From Halorubrum sp. JWXQ-INN 858 (lineage in GTDB: Archaea > Halobacteriota > Halobacteria > Halobacteriales > Haloferacaceae), in assembly GCF_009806985.1 (NCBI RefSeq), contig NZ_WUAX01000016.1, forward strand, positions 556,976 to 620,975: a DNA stretch of 64,000 nucleotides. The letters are read 5' to 3'. Below the pieces are notes generated by a model. It did not search any database. It saw nothing but the letters and a program-made list of their open reading frames with translations, and was not told the origin of the DNA. The translations under genes were made by a program, and so were the position numbers. Shown here piece after piece: positions 34,091 through 43,247 of this stretch (position 1 is its first letter; every line of letters starts with the position of its first letter).

Positions 34091-35308
34091 ATGAGCGACA
34101 CGGTGGACGACGTCGATATGCCGTACGAAGAGGCGTCGGCGTCGAGACAGGAGAAGATCGAGTCGTTACAGGATCGGCTCGAGGTTCTCGAATCGCAAAA
34201 CGAGGAGATGCGCGACAAGCTCCTCGACGCGAACGCGGAGAACAACAAGTACCAACAGAAGCTTGAGCGGCTCACCCACGAGAACAAGAAGCTCAAGCAG
34301 TCCCCGCTGTTCGTGGCAACCGTCCAGGAGCTGACCGAGGACGGAGCCGTGATCAAACAGCACGGCAACAACCAGGAGGCGCTCACGGAGGTCACCGACG
34401 AGATGCGCGAGCGGCTCGACCCCGACGACCGCGTCGCCGTCAACAACTCGCTGTCGGTCGTGAAGAAACTGGAGAAGGAGACCGACGTCCGCGCCCGCGT
34501 GATGCAGGTCGAACACTCCCCCGACGTCACCTACGCGGACATCGGCGGGCTCGAGGACCAGATGCAGGAGGTCCGTGAGACCGTCGAGATGCCGCTCGAG
34601 CACCCCGACATGTTCGAGGACGTCGGCATCACGCCGCCGAGCGGCGTCCTGCTGTACGGGCCCCCGGGGACGGGCAAGACGATGCTCGCGAAGGCCGTCG
34701 CCAACGAGACCGACGCCACGTTCATCAAGATGGCCGGCTCCGAGCTCGTCCACAAGTTCATCGGCGAGGGCGCGAAGCTCGTCCGCGACCTCTTCGAGGT
34801 CGCCCGCGAGAACCAGCCCGCGGTGATCTTCATCGACGAGATCGACGCCATCGCCTCGAAGCGCACGGACTCGAAGACGTCCGGCGACGCCGAGGTGCAG
34901 CGCACGATGATGCAGCTGCTCTCGGAGATGGACGGCTTCGACGAGCGCGGCGAGATCCGCATCATCGCCGCAACCAACCGCTTCGACATGCTCGACCCCG
35001 CGATCCTTCGTCCCGGCCGATTCGACCGCCTCATCGAGGTGCCGAAGCCGGACACGGCGGGCCGGGAGATCATCTTCCAGATCCACACCCGGAAGATGAA
35101 CCTCTCGAACGACGTCGACTTCACCGAGCTCGCCGAGCTCGTCGAGGACGCGTCCGGCGCGGACATCAAGGCGGTCTGTACCGAGGCCGGGATGTTCGCC
35201 ATCCGCGACGACCGCACCGAGGTCACCATGGACGACCTGCTGGCCGCCTACGAGAAGCTCAGACAGGAGGACGACGCCGGCGCGGACGACTCGCTGGCGT
35301 TCGCGTGA
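34091..35308 (+). CDS. panA: Proteasome-activating nucleotidase PAN
   Basis: This 405-residue AAA ATPase unfolds substrates for the 20S proteasome. An N-terminal coiled coil (about 18-70) is followed by the OB-fold domain. Walker A is GPPGTGKT (190-197), Walker B is IFIDEID (246-252), the pore loop is KFIGEG (222-227) and the arginine fingers lie in RPGRFDR. The last residues, LAFA, fit the C-terminal hydrophobic-aromatic-X motif that docks into the proteasome. A TTATC element (34063-34067) lies 27 bases before the ATG. Many haloarchaea have two PAN genes, so this is one paralog. Confidence 0.95.
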   Translation: MSDTVDDVDMPYEEASASRQEKIESLQDRLEVLESQNEEMRDKLLDANAENNKYQQKLERLTHENKKLKQSPLFVATVQELTEDGAVIKQHGNNQEALTEVTDEMRERLDPDDRVAVNNSLSVVKKLEKETDVRARVMQVEHSPDVTYADIGGLEDQMQEVRETVEMPLEHPDMFEDVGITPPSGVLLYGPPGTGKTMLAKAVANETDATFIKMAGSELVHKFIGEGAKLVRDLFEVARENQPAVIFIDEIDAIASKRTDSKTSGDAEVQRTMMQLLSEMDGFDERGEIRIIAATNRFDMLDPAILRPGRFDRLIEVPKPDTAGREIIFQIHTRKMNLSNDVDFTELAELVEDASGADIKAVCTEAGMFAIRDDRTEVTMDDLLAAYEKLRQEDDAGADDSLAFA

Positions 35309-35432
35309 AGCGTCTCGGGCCGGCGACGGTCCGCAACCGACGCCGCGTCGTGAGCGACGACGGTCCGTAACTGACGGCGAGCCGCAAGTAACGACCCGAG
35401 AGCGACGACCGACACGCCGGCGATCGAGACCC

Positions 35433-35438
35433 TTTTTT
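35433..35438 (+). terminator. T6 tract downstream of panA
   Basis: A run of six T in GACCCTTTTTTCGAG lies about 125 bases after the PAN stop codon, in the only gap before the next gene. It fits an archaeal intrinsic terminator. Confidence 0.5.
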
Positions 35439-35465
35439 CGAGCGACCGACCGCGGAGCAGTCCGG

Positions 35466-35615
35466 CTACAGCGCCGCGAGTAGGAGGAACGGGAGGACGA
35501 AGAACGCGACGAAGATCAGCGCACACGCCAGTCCGTAGCCGGCGGCGACCCCCGCGAGCGCATGCCAGCCGTCCGGTCCGTCCGTACCGTCCCCGACCGC
35601 GACGTCGGTGTTCAT
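35466..35615 (-). CDS. Small haloarchaeal membrane protein, 49 residues
   Basis: An ATG-started frame of 49 codons encodes an acidic N-terminus (MNTDVAVGDGTDGPDGW) and one strongly hydrophobic helix (about 20-48, ending FFVLPFLLLAAL). A GTTTAAC element (35638-35644) lies 27 bases before the ATG. Both the promoter spacing and the clean membrane segment favour a real gene. Its function is unknown; single-helix proteins of this type often modify a larger membrane complex. Confidence 0.7.
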   Translation of the reverse strand: MNTDVAVGDGTDGPDGWHALAGVAAGYGLACALIFVAFFVLPFLLLAAL

Positions 35616-35704
35616 ACCGACTCCTACGGCGGGTCCGTGTTAAACGTTGATGCCCGCAACGGCCTGTCACCGTGGCGGGACCCGCGATGTCGTGAGGACG
35701 GTCG

Positions 35705-36880
35705 TCAGACGTCGCCGGCCATCGCTCGGAACAGCCCGTCGGTGAGCGCCTCGCGGTCGACGGTCGCCGGCTCGCCTTCGTCGGTCGGATCGCGGTCAGC
35801 GACGACCGTGCCGCCGCCCATCCGTGCGTGGCCCCCGCCGTCGCCGTTGTCGACGTCGACCAACACGGCCTCGATGGCGTTCCCCATGTGGACGCGGTCG
35901 TCGCGCGATCGGCCGGAGAGGTGGAGCGTCCCGTCACGTTCGCCGATCACGACGACCGCGCTCACGCCCTCGAGCTGGATCAGCTCGTCGGCCGCCTGCG
36001 GGATCGCGTCGACGTTGTTGACGCCGCCGACGTCGGCGACCGCGAACGACCCCTCGATCCGGCGGCCGGCGATCGCCCGGGCTTTCACCTCGAGCACCTC
36101 CGCGTCGACCGCGGGGTTCGCGATCCGATCGAGCTGGTCCTGGTCGACGCCGGGGTAGACGTACGCGGCGGCCGCGAAGTCCGGCTCGCTCGCGCCGACG
36201 GTGAGGTGTTTGGTGTCCGCGAGGATCCCGTACAACAGTCCGGTGGCGACCCGGGTCGATAGCGCCAAGTCGCCGGCCGTCTCGCTGGCGTGCTTGTCCG
36301 GCGGCACCGGAACCGCGTCGTTGTCCTTGAAGTACTCCGCGACGATGGAAGCGGTCGCACCGTAGTCGGTGCGGACGTCGGTGAACGCTTCGCCGGTTCC
36401 GTCGCCCGGGTGATGATCGACGACGGCGATGGGAAGGACGCCGTCAGCGCCCGCGAATCCCCGTGCCTCGTTGTGATCGACGAGCACCACCGACTCCGCC
36501 GCGAGGTCAGTGACATGGTCGATCTGGTCGAGGTCGAGGTCCAGCACCGTCCGGAACGCGCGGTTCTCCTGATGGCGGATCTGGCCGGGGAACTGGATCG
36601 TCGCGTCGACGTCGAGCTGGTCGGCCAGGGAGGCGACGCCGACCGCCGCCGCCATCGCGTCCGGATCGGGGTTCGGATGCATCAGGACGGCCACCGCGTC
36701 CTGTTCGGCGAGCAAGCGACGGAACCGGACGCCGGGCGCGCGGCGGAGCCGCAGGAAGGCGTACGTGCTCGCGAGCACGACTAGCGCCGCCACCACGCCC
36801 GCGGCAGTCAGTTCGGGGTGGGTCCGGACGAACCCCTCCACGCCCGCGAACGTGTTTCCCGCGACCGCTGGAACCCACAT
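35705..36880 (-). CDS. Membrane-anchored DHH-family phosphoesterase
   Basis: This 391-residue protein has a membrane helix near the N-terminus (about residues 24-45) and a DHH-family phosphoesterase domain with the metal motifs HPNPDPDAM, LVDHNEA and VVDHHPG, followed by GATASIV. The C-terminal DHHA1 part ends in GGGHARMGGG. The family includes RecJ-like and cyclic-di-AMP or nanoRNA phosphodiesterases; a membrane-bound cyclic dinucleotide or oligoribonucleotide hydrolase is plausible. The ATG at 36880 is chosen over an upstream CTG. Confidence 0.87.
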   Translation of the reverse strand: MWVPAVAGNTFAGVEGFVRTHPELTAAGVVAALVVLASTYAFLRLRRAPGVRFRRLLAEQDAVAVLMHPNPDPDAMAAAVGVASLADQLDVDATIQFPGQIRHQENRAFRTVLDLDLDQIDHVTDLAAESVVLVDHNEARGFAGADGVLPIAVVDHHPGDGTGEAFTDVRTDYGATASIVAEYFKDNDAVPVPPDKHASETAGDLALSTRVATGLLYGILADTKHLTVGASEPDFAAAAYVYPGVDQDQLDRIANPAVDAEVLEVKARAIAGRRIEGSFAVADVGGVNNVDAIPQAADELIQLEGVSAVVVIGERDGTLHLSGRSRDDRVHMGNAIEAVLVDVDNGDGGGHARMGGGTVVADRDPTDEGEPATVDREALTDGLFRAMAGDV

Positions 36881-36960
36881 ACACCCAGTCGAAACCACTG
36901 ACAGCACAAGAACCTTGTTGGCGTTTTTGACCTTTCACCGGCAACAAGATCGGGAAGGGA

Positions 36961-37863
36961 CTACCTTCCGGACGCCCGAAACGCCTCGATCGCGGCCCGG
37001 TACCCCTCACGGAACGTCGGATACGCCAACTCGTAGCCGAGCCCTCGAAGCCGGTCGTTCGAGCAACGCTTGCTCGTCCGGATCCGCCGACGGGCGGCCG
37101 CCGAGAGGTCGCCCTCGGCGATCCGTGCCTCCTTCGACCGCTTCTCCGGCCGATCGACGCCGCACTCGTCGGCGAGCCAGTCGGCGAACGCGTGTTTCTC
37201 GACCGGCTCGTCGTCGACCACGACCACGGGCTCGCCCCGCGCCCGATCCGTCTCCAGGAGGAACCGAACCGCCCCGGCGGCGTCGTCCCGGTGAACCATG
37301 TTGAGGTAGCCCGCGGTGACCGGTCCCCTCACGTACCGCTCCAGCCGGTATCGGTCGGGGCCGTACAGGCCCGCGAAGCGTGCGACCGTCCCGTCGATCC
37401 CCGCATCCGACCCGGCCTCCAGCGCGACGCGCTCCGCTGCCGCGAGCACCCGCGTCTTCTCCGTCGTCGGGTCGATCGGCGTTTCCTCGTCGACCCACGC
37501 CCCGCCGTGATCGCCGTACACGCCCGTCGAGGAGGTGTACACCAGTCGGTCCGGCGGCGAGGGCCGTGCCGCGTACTCGTCGACGACGTTCCGGAGCCCG
37601 TCGACGTACACGGCCCGGGCGGCGTCGGCCCCTCGCCCCCCGGAGCTGGCCGCGAAGACGACGGCGTCCGCGTCGGGCAGCGCCGACAGTGACTCTGGGT
37701 CGGTCGCATCAGCGCGGACCGGGTCGACGTCCGGGGAGACCGCGGCGACAGCGTCGAGCCCGTCGGCGGACCGTCGAACCCCAGAGACGTCGTGATCGCG
37801 ATCGTCGAGCTGTCGGGCGAGCTCGAGCCCGACGTAACCACACCCCACGACGACGACTCTCAC
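36961..37863 (-). CDS. SDR-family NAD(P)-dependent epimerase-like protein
   Basis: This 300-residue protein has the Rossmann motif GCGYVGLELARQL near residues 7-20 and an extended-SDR body with VYTSSTGVYGDHGG. The catalytic Tyr-x3-Lys of typical SDRs is not obvious (the Tyr of GVYG is present), so it may be an atypical member such as those acting on nucleotide sugars or as a quinone-linked subunit. It overlaps the small upstream gene by four bases and closes the long leftward unit that contains the pilus-like genes, but may not be part of that machine. Confidence 0.85.
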   Translation of the reverse strand: MRVVVVGCGYVGLELARQLDDRDHDVSGVRRSADGLDAVAAVSPDVDPVRADATDPESLSALPDADAVVFAASSGGRGADAARAVYVDGLRNVVDEYAARPSPPDRLVYTSSTGVYGDHGGAWVDEETPIDPTTEKTRVLAAAERVALEAGSDAGIDGTVARFAGLYGPDRYRLERYVRGPVTAGYLNMVHRDDAAGAVRFLLETDRARGEPVVVVDDEPVEKHAFADWLADECGVDRPEKRSKEARIAEGDLSAAARRRIRTSKRCSNDRLRGLGYELAYPTFREGYRAAIEAFRASGR

Positions 37864-38312
37864 GGCTTCCTCGTCTCGATCACCGCGAGGATCTCGGCGA
37901 GCTGTGCGAGCGTCATCGCGGCGCGACCTTCCAGCGCCTGCTGGACCTCCTGACCCGTGAGGTCCGCGTCGATCGCGCCGGCGATGGTGTCGACGTCGAG
38001 CACGGCGGTCGTCATCCCCATCAACAGGTGATCGCGGAGCTCGAAGACGACCGCGTCGGCGTCGATGTCACGGGTCGTCGCGATCACCGCCGCGCCCTCC
38101 TCGACCGTGAGCCCCGCGACGTCCCCGCCCGCGATCGCGTCGATCGTCGCCGCATCGAGCGACGTCCCCTCGAGAACGCGGTCGCGACCCGCCTCGGCGA
38201 GCGCATCGACGACGAGCGTCTCGAACGCCGCGAGCAGCGACGCCGCCTCGACGGCGTCGTCGGTGGCGTCGTCCGCGGTCGGTCCGGCGTCGTCGACGGC
38301 CTCGTGAAACAT
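37860..38312 (-). CDS. Helical conserved haloarchaeal protein
   Basis: This 150-residue acidic, Ala-rich protein consists mainly of helices (AASLLAAFETLVVDALAEAG, TREIDADAVVFELRDHLL-like segments). It has no membrane helix and no recognisable catalytic motif; I believe it belongs to a haloarchaeal DUF family. The ATG at 38312 follows a TTTT element (about 38335-38342) by 27 bases, which suggests its own promoter. It overlaps the downstream SDR gene by ATGA, so the pair is co-translated. Confidence 0.78.
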   Translation of the reverse strand: MFHEAVDDAGPTADDATDDAVEAASLLAAFETLVVDALAEAGRDRVLEGTSLDAATIDAIAGGDVAGLTVEEGAAVIATTRDIDADAVVFELRDHLLMGMTTAVLDVDTIAGAIDADLTGQEVQQALEGRAAMTLAQLAEILAVIETRKP

Positions 38313-38393
38313 GCCGTGATCTCGGCGGGCACCTCCCAAAACGCCTGCGGTCGGGGCGGGGTGGCGTCGACAGCGGCAGCGACACGTTCGCGG

Positions 38394-41300
38394 TCAGACG
38401 CGACAGTCGTCCGGAGCGTCGGGCGCGGGCTCCGTCTCGGGGTCGAGCGCGTCCGGTCCGCCGGGACAGGGCCATCCGGGCGAGGTCTCATCGCGCGTGC
38501 CGTCGACGTCGCCGACGCCGGGCGGCCCGGCGGGAACCGCCACCACGACGATCGTCCCGGTCTCGAACCGGACCGGATCGGTCGCACCGAACGACACCGG
38601 CGTCCCGCCGACGTCGACCGTCACGTCCCCGGCGGACCGGATGTACGCGAACGGTTCGTCCGGGGTCCCGACGTCCGCGTGAAGCGTGAACTCCGGGTAC
38701 TCGCCCCGGACCTGAACGCGCCAGGCGTTCACCGTCGCGACCCAGTACCCGGGAACGGGCGCGACCGGAAGCCCCGCCCCGACGCTCCGAACGGGCTTCG
38801 GAGCCCACCGCTCGGCGGTCTCGTGGCCCGCGCGTTCGACGCCGTCCTCGACGGACCCCTCCAGGCGGTCGCGGATCAGTGCCCGCGACCGCTCGGTCGG
38901 CGCGTCGACGAACCGGGACGGCACCCGGACCGCGTCGCGCCCGGTCGTCGTCCGGAGGGTCACGCGGAGGCTCGCGGCGAGCGCCGCCTCCTCGGCCGAC
39001 GAGAGCGATCCGCGGTCGGCGGCGGTCGTCGCGACGCGGTCCGCGTAGCTCCCGTTTCCGACGGCGACCGCGCGGTGGCCGGGCGAGTCGTACGTCGCGG
39101 CCACCGAATCGACGACCTCCCGACGCTCCCCCCGCGAGAGCGAGGTCCGCTCCCCGAGCGCCCCGACGAGCGCGTGGTCGACCGCTTGGAGCGGACCGTG
39201 GAGGCGGTCGGCGAGCGCGTCCCGATCCGCACGCAGGTCGGGATCGGCCTCGGGGCCGCCGGCAGCGTCGAGCGCGGTGTCGGCGGTCACGAGCGCCCGC
39301 CCGGCGACGCCGAGGGCGACCGTGTCCTCGGTGCCGAGGATCCGGTCGACGATCCCGCCGGAGACCTCGTCGTACGGGACGGTGACGTAGTTCAGGTTCC
39401 GAACGGCGAGCGGACGCGTCGTCGTCCCGTCGACCGCCTCGACGTTCGCGCCGTCGACCGCCGTTCGCGGCAGATACCCCGGGGACCCGTCCGGAACGAA
39501 CGTCACGTCCCCACCGGGGCCGCCCGCGCCGACGCGGTGGGGATCCGTCTCGCGCGCCGCCTCGCGGCTGGCGATCACCTCCCCGACCGACGGCCCGCCG
39601 AACGCGCCCTCGACGCGGTCCAACAGCCCGTCGATCGCTGTTCCCTCGTCCTCGGACGCGGTCTCGAGTTCGTCGACGACGGCGTCGACGTAAGCGGCTC
39701 GGGCGGAGACTCGGGCACGATCGGCCGCCCCGTCGTAGGTCGCCGGCGCGTCGACGAGCGCCGAGCGACGGTCCCGGATCGCGTCCGCGAGGTCGCCGTA
39801 CGGGTCGGCCTCGCCGGCGGCGACGTCGCCCATCCGGACGTCCGTCTCGATCGCGTGAACGTCGGCGCGAAGCTCCTCGATGTCGGCCGCAACCCGTTCC
39901 TCGAGGTCCGCCGGGCGGCCGCCGAACACCACGGTCGAGCGGGAGACGTCGCCCGACCGAACCGCGTCTCGGGCGACCCGATCGACGTCGCCCGCCGTCG
40001 CGACGCCGAGGTCGTCCCGGGCGTCGGCCGGGGTGTCACCGAGGTCGTCGCCGTCGATCCAGCCGCCCGCACCGAACGTCGTCGTCGGCCGGGACGGCGC
40101 GTGTCCGCCCGGCGCGTACGTGCCGGTCGCGGTCACCCGAACGCGATAGCGGTCGGTCGTGCTCGCGCGGGTCCGAACGCGCTGGGTTTCGACGGTCACG
40201 TTGCCGTCCGCGTCCGTCCGTTCCACCTCCCGCTCCCACGTGGCGGTGGCACGCCGATCGACCGCGACGGAGCGCGTGGCGCTGCCGAACGACAGGGACC
40301 GCCCGGCCCGCACCGTCCCGGACGGCGTCCCGGTGGGGACGTCGCTCCCGCCGACGACCGAGACCGATTGTCCCCTCGATCCGCCGGTCCGACTCCACTC
40401 CCGCCCGGGCGACGACGGGCGCGGCCGACCGCCGTGGACGACCCTGACGGCGGAGGATTCGGCGGTCGCTTCGACCCGGTAGGGGTCGCGAACGAGCGCG
40501 CCGAGGTCGTCGTGGACCGCGGTCGCGGCCACGTCGGCCGCGTGTTCGATCGCCACGGCGGTCTCGCCGTCGAGATGGTCCGTGTCGTCCCCGAACCCGT
40601 CCTCGGCAGCGAACGCACCGGTATCCCCGGGCGTCCCGCCGCCCGTCTCGCTCTCCCCGCCCGCACCGCCCGTCTCGCTCTCCCCGCCCGCCCCGCCGGT
40701 CGGCGTCGGCGCGTCGAGAACTGTCTCGCTCCACGACGACTCGTCGAGCCCGGTCGGCGCGAGCAGGTCCGTCAGCCCGGTCTCGGCGGCCGCGCGGGCG
40801 ACGCCACCCCGTGCGTGCGGATCGGTCGCACCGAAGACGTCCCGCTGCGTCCGGACGATCCCGGCGTTCGTCGACAGCTCGACGTGTCGGTTCGCGAGGA
40901 CGTTCCGAACCGGCGCGCCCGCGTACTGTGCGTACCCGCGCGCCCACGTCATCGGGTAGAGGCTGGCGGTGAGCTGTCGCCCGAGCCCGGGGCCCTCGAC
41001 CGGCCCGCGCCCGAGCCGCTCCTCGAACCGCTCCGTGCGCTCGTGGGCGGCGAGCGTCGGCACGGCGACGACGACCGTGCGATCGCGGGTCCGGTCCGCG
41101 ACGACGCGCCCTTCACGGAGCGCTCGCGTGTGCACGTCGCGGAACGTCACGCGCGTCGCGGTCCCGTTAGCCACGGGCTCGACGGAGACGCGGCCGCGTG
41201 CCTCCGAGAGACCGTCCGGGTCGTCGACCGCCGGGAGCGACGCCGACGCCGTGACGGGACCGACCGTGGCCTCGGTCTCCGAGAGCGACTCGGCGGCCGC

Positions 41301-41666
41301 GATCGCCAACCGGAGGCGGAACGCGTCCTCGAACGCCGACCCGGGCCGTACGGCGTCGGTTGCGACCGTGTCGTCCCCTCTGGGTCGACCGTCCGGCGTC
41401 GCCCGCGTCACCGGCTCGGCGGCGGCCGCGTGGGCCGCCTCGCGGGCGGCGTGTTTCAGCGCCGTCGTCGTGTCCGCGTCGACGCGTTCGACCGCCCGCT
41501 CGACGTCCCGGTCCTCGCCGACGAGCCCCTGCTCGGCCACGCCCGCCGCGTACGCCGTGCTCATGACGAGGAGCAACACGCCGATCAGCGCGAACGGGAC
41601 GCGGCCACGGCGGTCCGCGAGGAACGACACGTCGACCACGTCTCGGAGTCGGTCCACGGTCACCAC
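38394..41666 (-). CDS. Large pilin-like surface protein, 1090 residues
   Basis: This acidic protein begins with a charged stretch, then RRG followed by RVPFALIGVLLLVMSTAYA, which fits an archaeal class III (prepilin-type) signal with cleavage after the Gly. The rest is extracellular in character: Thr/Asp/Gly-rich, with repeated helices rich in Ala and Arg, and a low-complexity GGAGGESETGG repeat (around residue 325). It may be the large minor pilin or tip adhesin of the adjacent machine. It overlaps the preceding gene by seven bases. I recognise no known adhesin domain. It has homologues, to my memory, in equivalent haloarchaeal operons. Confidence 0.78.
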   Translation of the reverse strand: MVTVDRLRDVVDVSFLADRRGRVPFALIGVLLLVMSTAYAAGVAEQGLVGEDRDVERAVERVDADTTTALKHAAREAAHAAAAEPVTRATPDGRPRGDDTVATDAVRPGSAFEDAFRLRLAIAAAESLSETEATVGPVTASASLPAVDDPDGLSEARGRVSVEPVANGTATRVTFRDVHTRALREGRVVADRTRDRTVVVAVPTLAAHERTERFEERLGRGPVEGPGLGRQLTASLYPMTWARGYAQYAGAPVRNVLANRHVELSTNAGIVRTQRDVFGATDPHARGGVARAAAETGLTDLLAPTGLDESSWSETVLDAPTPTGGAGGESETGGAGGESETGGGTPGDTGAFAAEDGFGDDTDHLDGETAVAIEHAADVAATAVHDDLGALVRDPYRVEATAESSAVRVVHGGRPRPSSPGREWSRTGGSRGQSVSVVGGSDVPTGTPSGTVRAGRSLSFGSATRSVAVDRRATATWEREVERTDADGNVTVETQRVRTRASTTDRYRVRVTATGTYAPGGHAPSRPTTTFGAGGWIDGDDLGDTPADARDDLGVATAGDVDRVARDAVRSGDVSRSTVVFGGRPADLEERVAADIEELRADVHAIETDVRMGDVAAGEADPYGDLADAIRDRRSALVDAPATYDGAADRARVSARAAYVDAVVDELETASEDEGTAIDGLLDRVEGAFGGPSVGEVIASREAARETDPHRVGAGGPGGDVTFVPDGSPGYLPRTAVDGANVEAVDGTTTRPLAVRNLNYVTVPYDEVSGGIVDRILGTEDTVALGVAGRALVTADTALDAAGGPEADPDLRADRDALADRLHGPLQAVDHALVGALGERTSLSRGERREVVDSVAATYDSPGHRAVAVGNGSYADRVATTAADRGSLSSAEEAALAASLRVTLRTTTGRDAVRVPSRFVDAPTERSRALIRDRLEGSVEDGVERAGHETAERWAPKPVRSVGAGLPVAPVPGYWVATVNAWRVQVRGEYPEFTLHADVGTPDEPFAYIRSAGDVTVDVGGTPVSFGATDPVRFETGTIVVVAVPAGPPGVGDVDGTRDETSPGWPCPGGPDALDPETEPAPDAPDDCRV

Positions 41667-42265
41667 GCCCGTACGACGACCCGAAAGCGATCAACGGATT
41701 CCGGAAGCGACGCGGTCGCCGGCACCGTCACGACGGCCGCGGTGGCGTCGGCGCGGCGCGGGGGCTCCGATCCGATGGCGATCCCGCCCACCCCGCGTCC
41801 CGCGTCGCCGATCGGCGACGGTCGATACCCGTCGGGCGTCGCTCGTTCCGGACGGACGTCGAGGCGAACGCGGGAGCCGACCGCGGCAGAGACGACGCCG
41901 ACGGCTCGCGGGCGGAACCGATCGGCGTCGCTCCCGGCGTCGTCCGTCCCGGTCGAAGCATCGGCAGCATCATCGCCCGCCGCGTCCGGACCGCTGGTCG
42001 TCGCGGCCGCGGCGACGAGCAGTTCCGCGAGCGTACCGTGGTACGTCCGGTCGGCCGGCTCGACACCGCCCGCCGAGTCTCCATCGACGGGCGGGCCTGA
42101 ACCGTACGTGACCGTCGCGGTCTCCGTCGACAGCCGGTCGGCCACCGCCGAGGCGGTCGGTCCAGGGGTGTCGCCGTGTGGATCCCCGCCGACCCCGCCG
42201 AGGGCGACGACGCTGGCCGAGACGCACAACAGCATGACCGTGACGTCGAGGACGGTGCTCGTCAT
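41660..42265 (-). CDS. Membrane-anchored protein of the pilus-like operon
   Basis: This 201-residue protein has an N-terminal hydrophobic helix (about residues 4-24, VLDVTVMLLCVSASVVALGG) and an Asp/Thr/Gly-rich outer domain with the segment DRTYHGTLAELLVAAAA. It has no clear prepilin cleavage site. It overlaps its neighbours at both ends (four bases with the upstream gene, seven with the 1090-residue gene), so it is translated as part of that unit. A pseudopilin-like or assembly role is inferred from context only. Confidence 0.72.
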   Translation of the reverse strand: MTSTVLDVTVMLLCVSASVVALGGVGGDPHGDTPGPTASAVADRLSTETATVTYGSGPPVDGDSAGGVEPADRTYHGTLAELLVAAAATTSGPDAAGDDAADASTGTDDAGSDADRFRPRAVGVVSAAVGSRVRLDVRPERATPDGYRPSPIGDAGRGVGGIAIGSEPPRRADATAAVVTVPATASLPESVDRFRVVVRAW

Positions 42266-42681
42266 CGACGAACCGCCACACTGAGCGTGCCGCGGGCGTT
42301 CTCCCCGGGGGCGACGCGGACCGTGACCGTCGCCCGCGCGATGTCATCGCCGGCGGCGCGGCCGATCGCGTCCGGCGCGTTCTCCCCGGAGCGAGCGACC
42401 CACGACCCGCGTCGCGTCTCGAGCATCGCGGTTGCGCCGGCGTACGGGTCGGGAGCCGGCACCGACAGCCGCGACGGGTCGACGACGCCGCCGACCGCGG
42501 CGTCCCGCTCGACCCGATCGAGCGTCGTTCCGGCGAGGTCCCGCTCCCGATCGGGGGCAGCGTCGGCGAGCGCGCCCGCGTACAACCCGAGCGCGGCACC
42601 GACCGCGACCAGCGCGATCAGCGCGGCGACCGGCTCGACCGCGGCGCGGCCGTCGGCCGCGATCCGCTCGCTGGCCGCCAC
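42262..42681 (-). CDS. Small pilin-like protein
   Basis: I chose the GTG at 42681, which gives 139 residues and a 7-base gap from the preceding gene; a GTG at 42708 would overlap it. The N-terminus ERIAADGRAAVEPVAALIALVAVGAALG has the pattern of a class III signal: Arg near the hydrophobic core, a Glu about three residues after a possible cleavage site, then a helix. The rest is a small globular domain ending in VRVAPGENARGTLSVAVRR. It is a probable minor pilin. Confidence 0.68.
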   Translation of the reverse strand: MAASERIAADGRAAVEPVAALIALVAVGAALGLYAGALADAAPDRERDLAGTTLDRVERDAAVGGVVDPSRLSVPAPDPYAGATAMLETRRGSWVARSGENAPDAIGRAAGDDIARATVTVRVAPGENARGTLSVAVRR

Positions 42682-42688
42682 CCTACGG

Positions 42689-43168
42689 TCACCCGACGAG
42701 CGTGACACGGACGTCCCCGTAGTGGACCTGTCGGATCGTGAGCCTGTTCGGAGCCGCACGCCACTCGTGAGGGCCGTCACGGGCCGTCGTGGCGGCCGCG
42801 GCGAACGCGTCCGGGTCGGCGAAGACGCGATCCGGTGGGACCCCGTCGAGCACGCGTCGGAGGTCCCCATCGGCTCGCCCTGGGGGAGCAACCGGTGTCG
42901 TTCGGGCGGCGAGAAGCGTCGCCCGTGCCGTGCCGCCGTCGGACCGGAGCGAAACGGTTCCCGTCGTGATCCGGACCCGGTCCGCGGAGAGACCGTGCTC
43001 CGCCGTCGCCGGGTACTCGCCGTCCGCGACCGAGTCGATCGTGTGTGCGACGCCGCTCGCGTCGGGCGGCGGGGACGCCGGGAGCGTGGCCGCGACGCCC
43101 GCCGTCGCGACGCTCACCAGCGCGACGCCGAGCCACGCGTACGTGGCGTCGAAGGGTGCATCGAACAT
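42689..43168 (-). CDS. Small membrane-anchored protein with own promoter
   Basis: This 159-residue protein begins MFDAPFDATYAWLGVALVSVATAGVAATL, with one membrane helix (about 11-29), and continues with an outer domain of Asp/Ala/Arg-rich sequence ending VHYGDVRVTLVG. The ATG at 43168 is preceded 27-28 bases by CTTTAAGTA, so a second promoter starts here, within the pilus-like unit. It may raise expression of the four downstream genes relative to the ATPase and platform. Confidence 0.7.
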   Translation of the reverse strand: MFDAPFDATYAWLGVALVSVATAGVAATLPASPPPDASGVAHTIDSVADGEYPATAEHGLSADRVRITTGTVSLRSDGGTARATLLAARTTPVAPPGRADGDLRRVLDGVPPDRVFADPDAFAAAATTARDGPHEWRAAPNRLTIRQVHYGDVRVTLVG

Positions 43169-43192
43169 GGGACGGGGTGGCCCCGACATCGT

Positions 43193-43200
43193 ACTTAAAG
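43193..43200 (-). promoter_or_regulatory. Internal promoter in the pilus-like operon
   Basis: CTTTAAGT on the leftward strand lies 27-28 bases before the ATG at 43168. It follows the end of the platform-protein gene by only about 50 bases and suggests separate control of the small membrane proteins and the 1090-residue protein. Confidence 0.55.
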
Positions 43201-43247
43201 GATCGGGCACTCGCCGATCGCTTGCCGATCGCCCACCGAGGCGACGG

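Noticed and set aside
37380..42284. A rightward open frame of more than 1600 codons opposite the pilus-like genes.
   Set aside because: It is antisense to several clear genes with conserved overlaps and has Arg/Pro-rich sequence typical of reverse frames in GC-rich DNA. No domain is visible.
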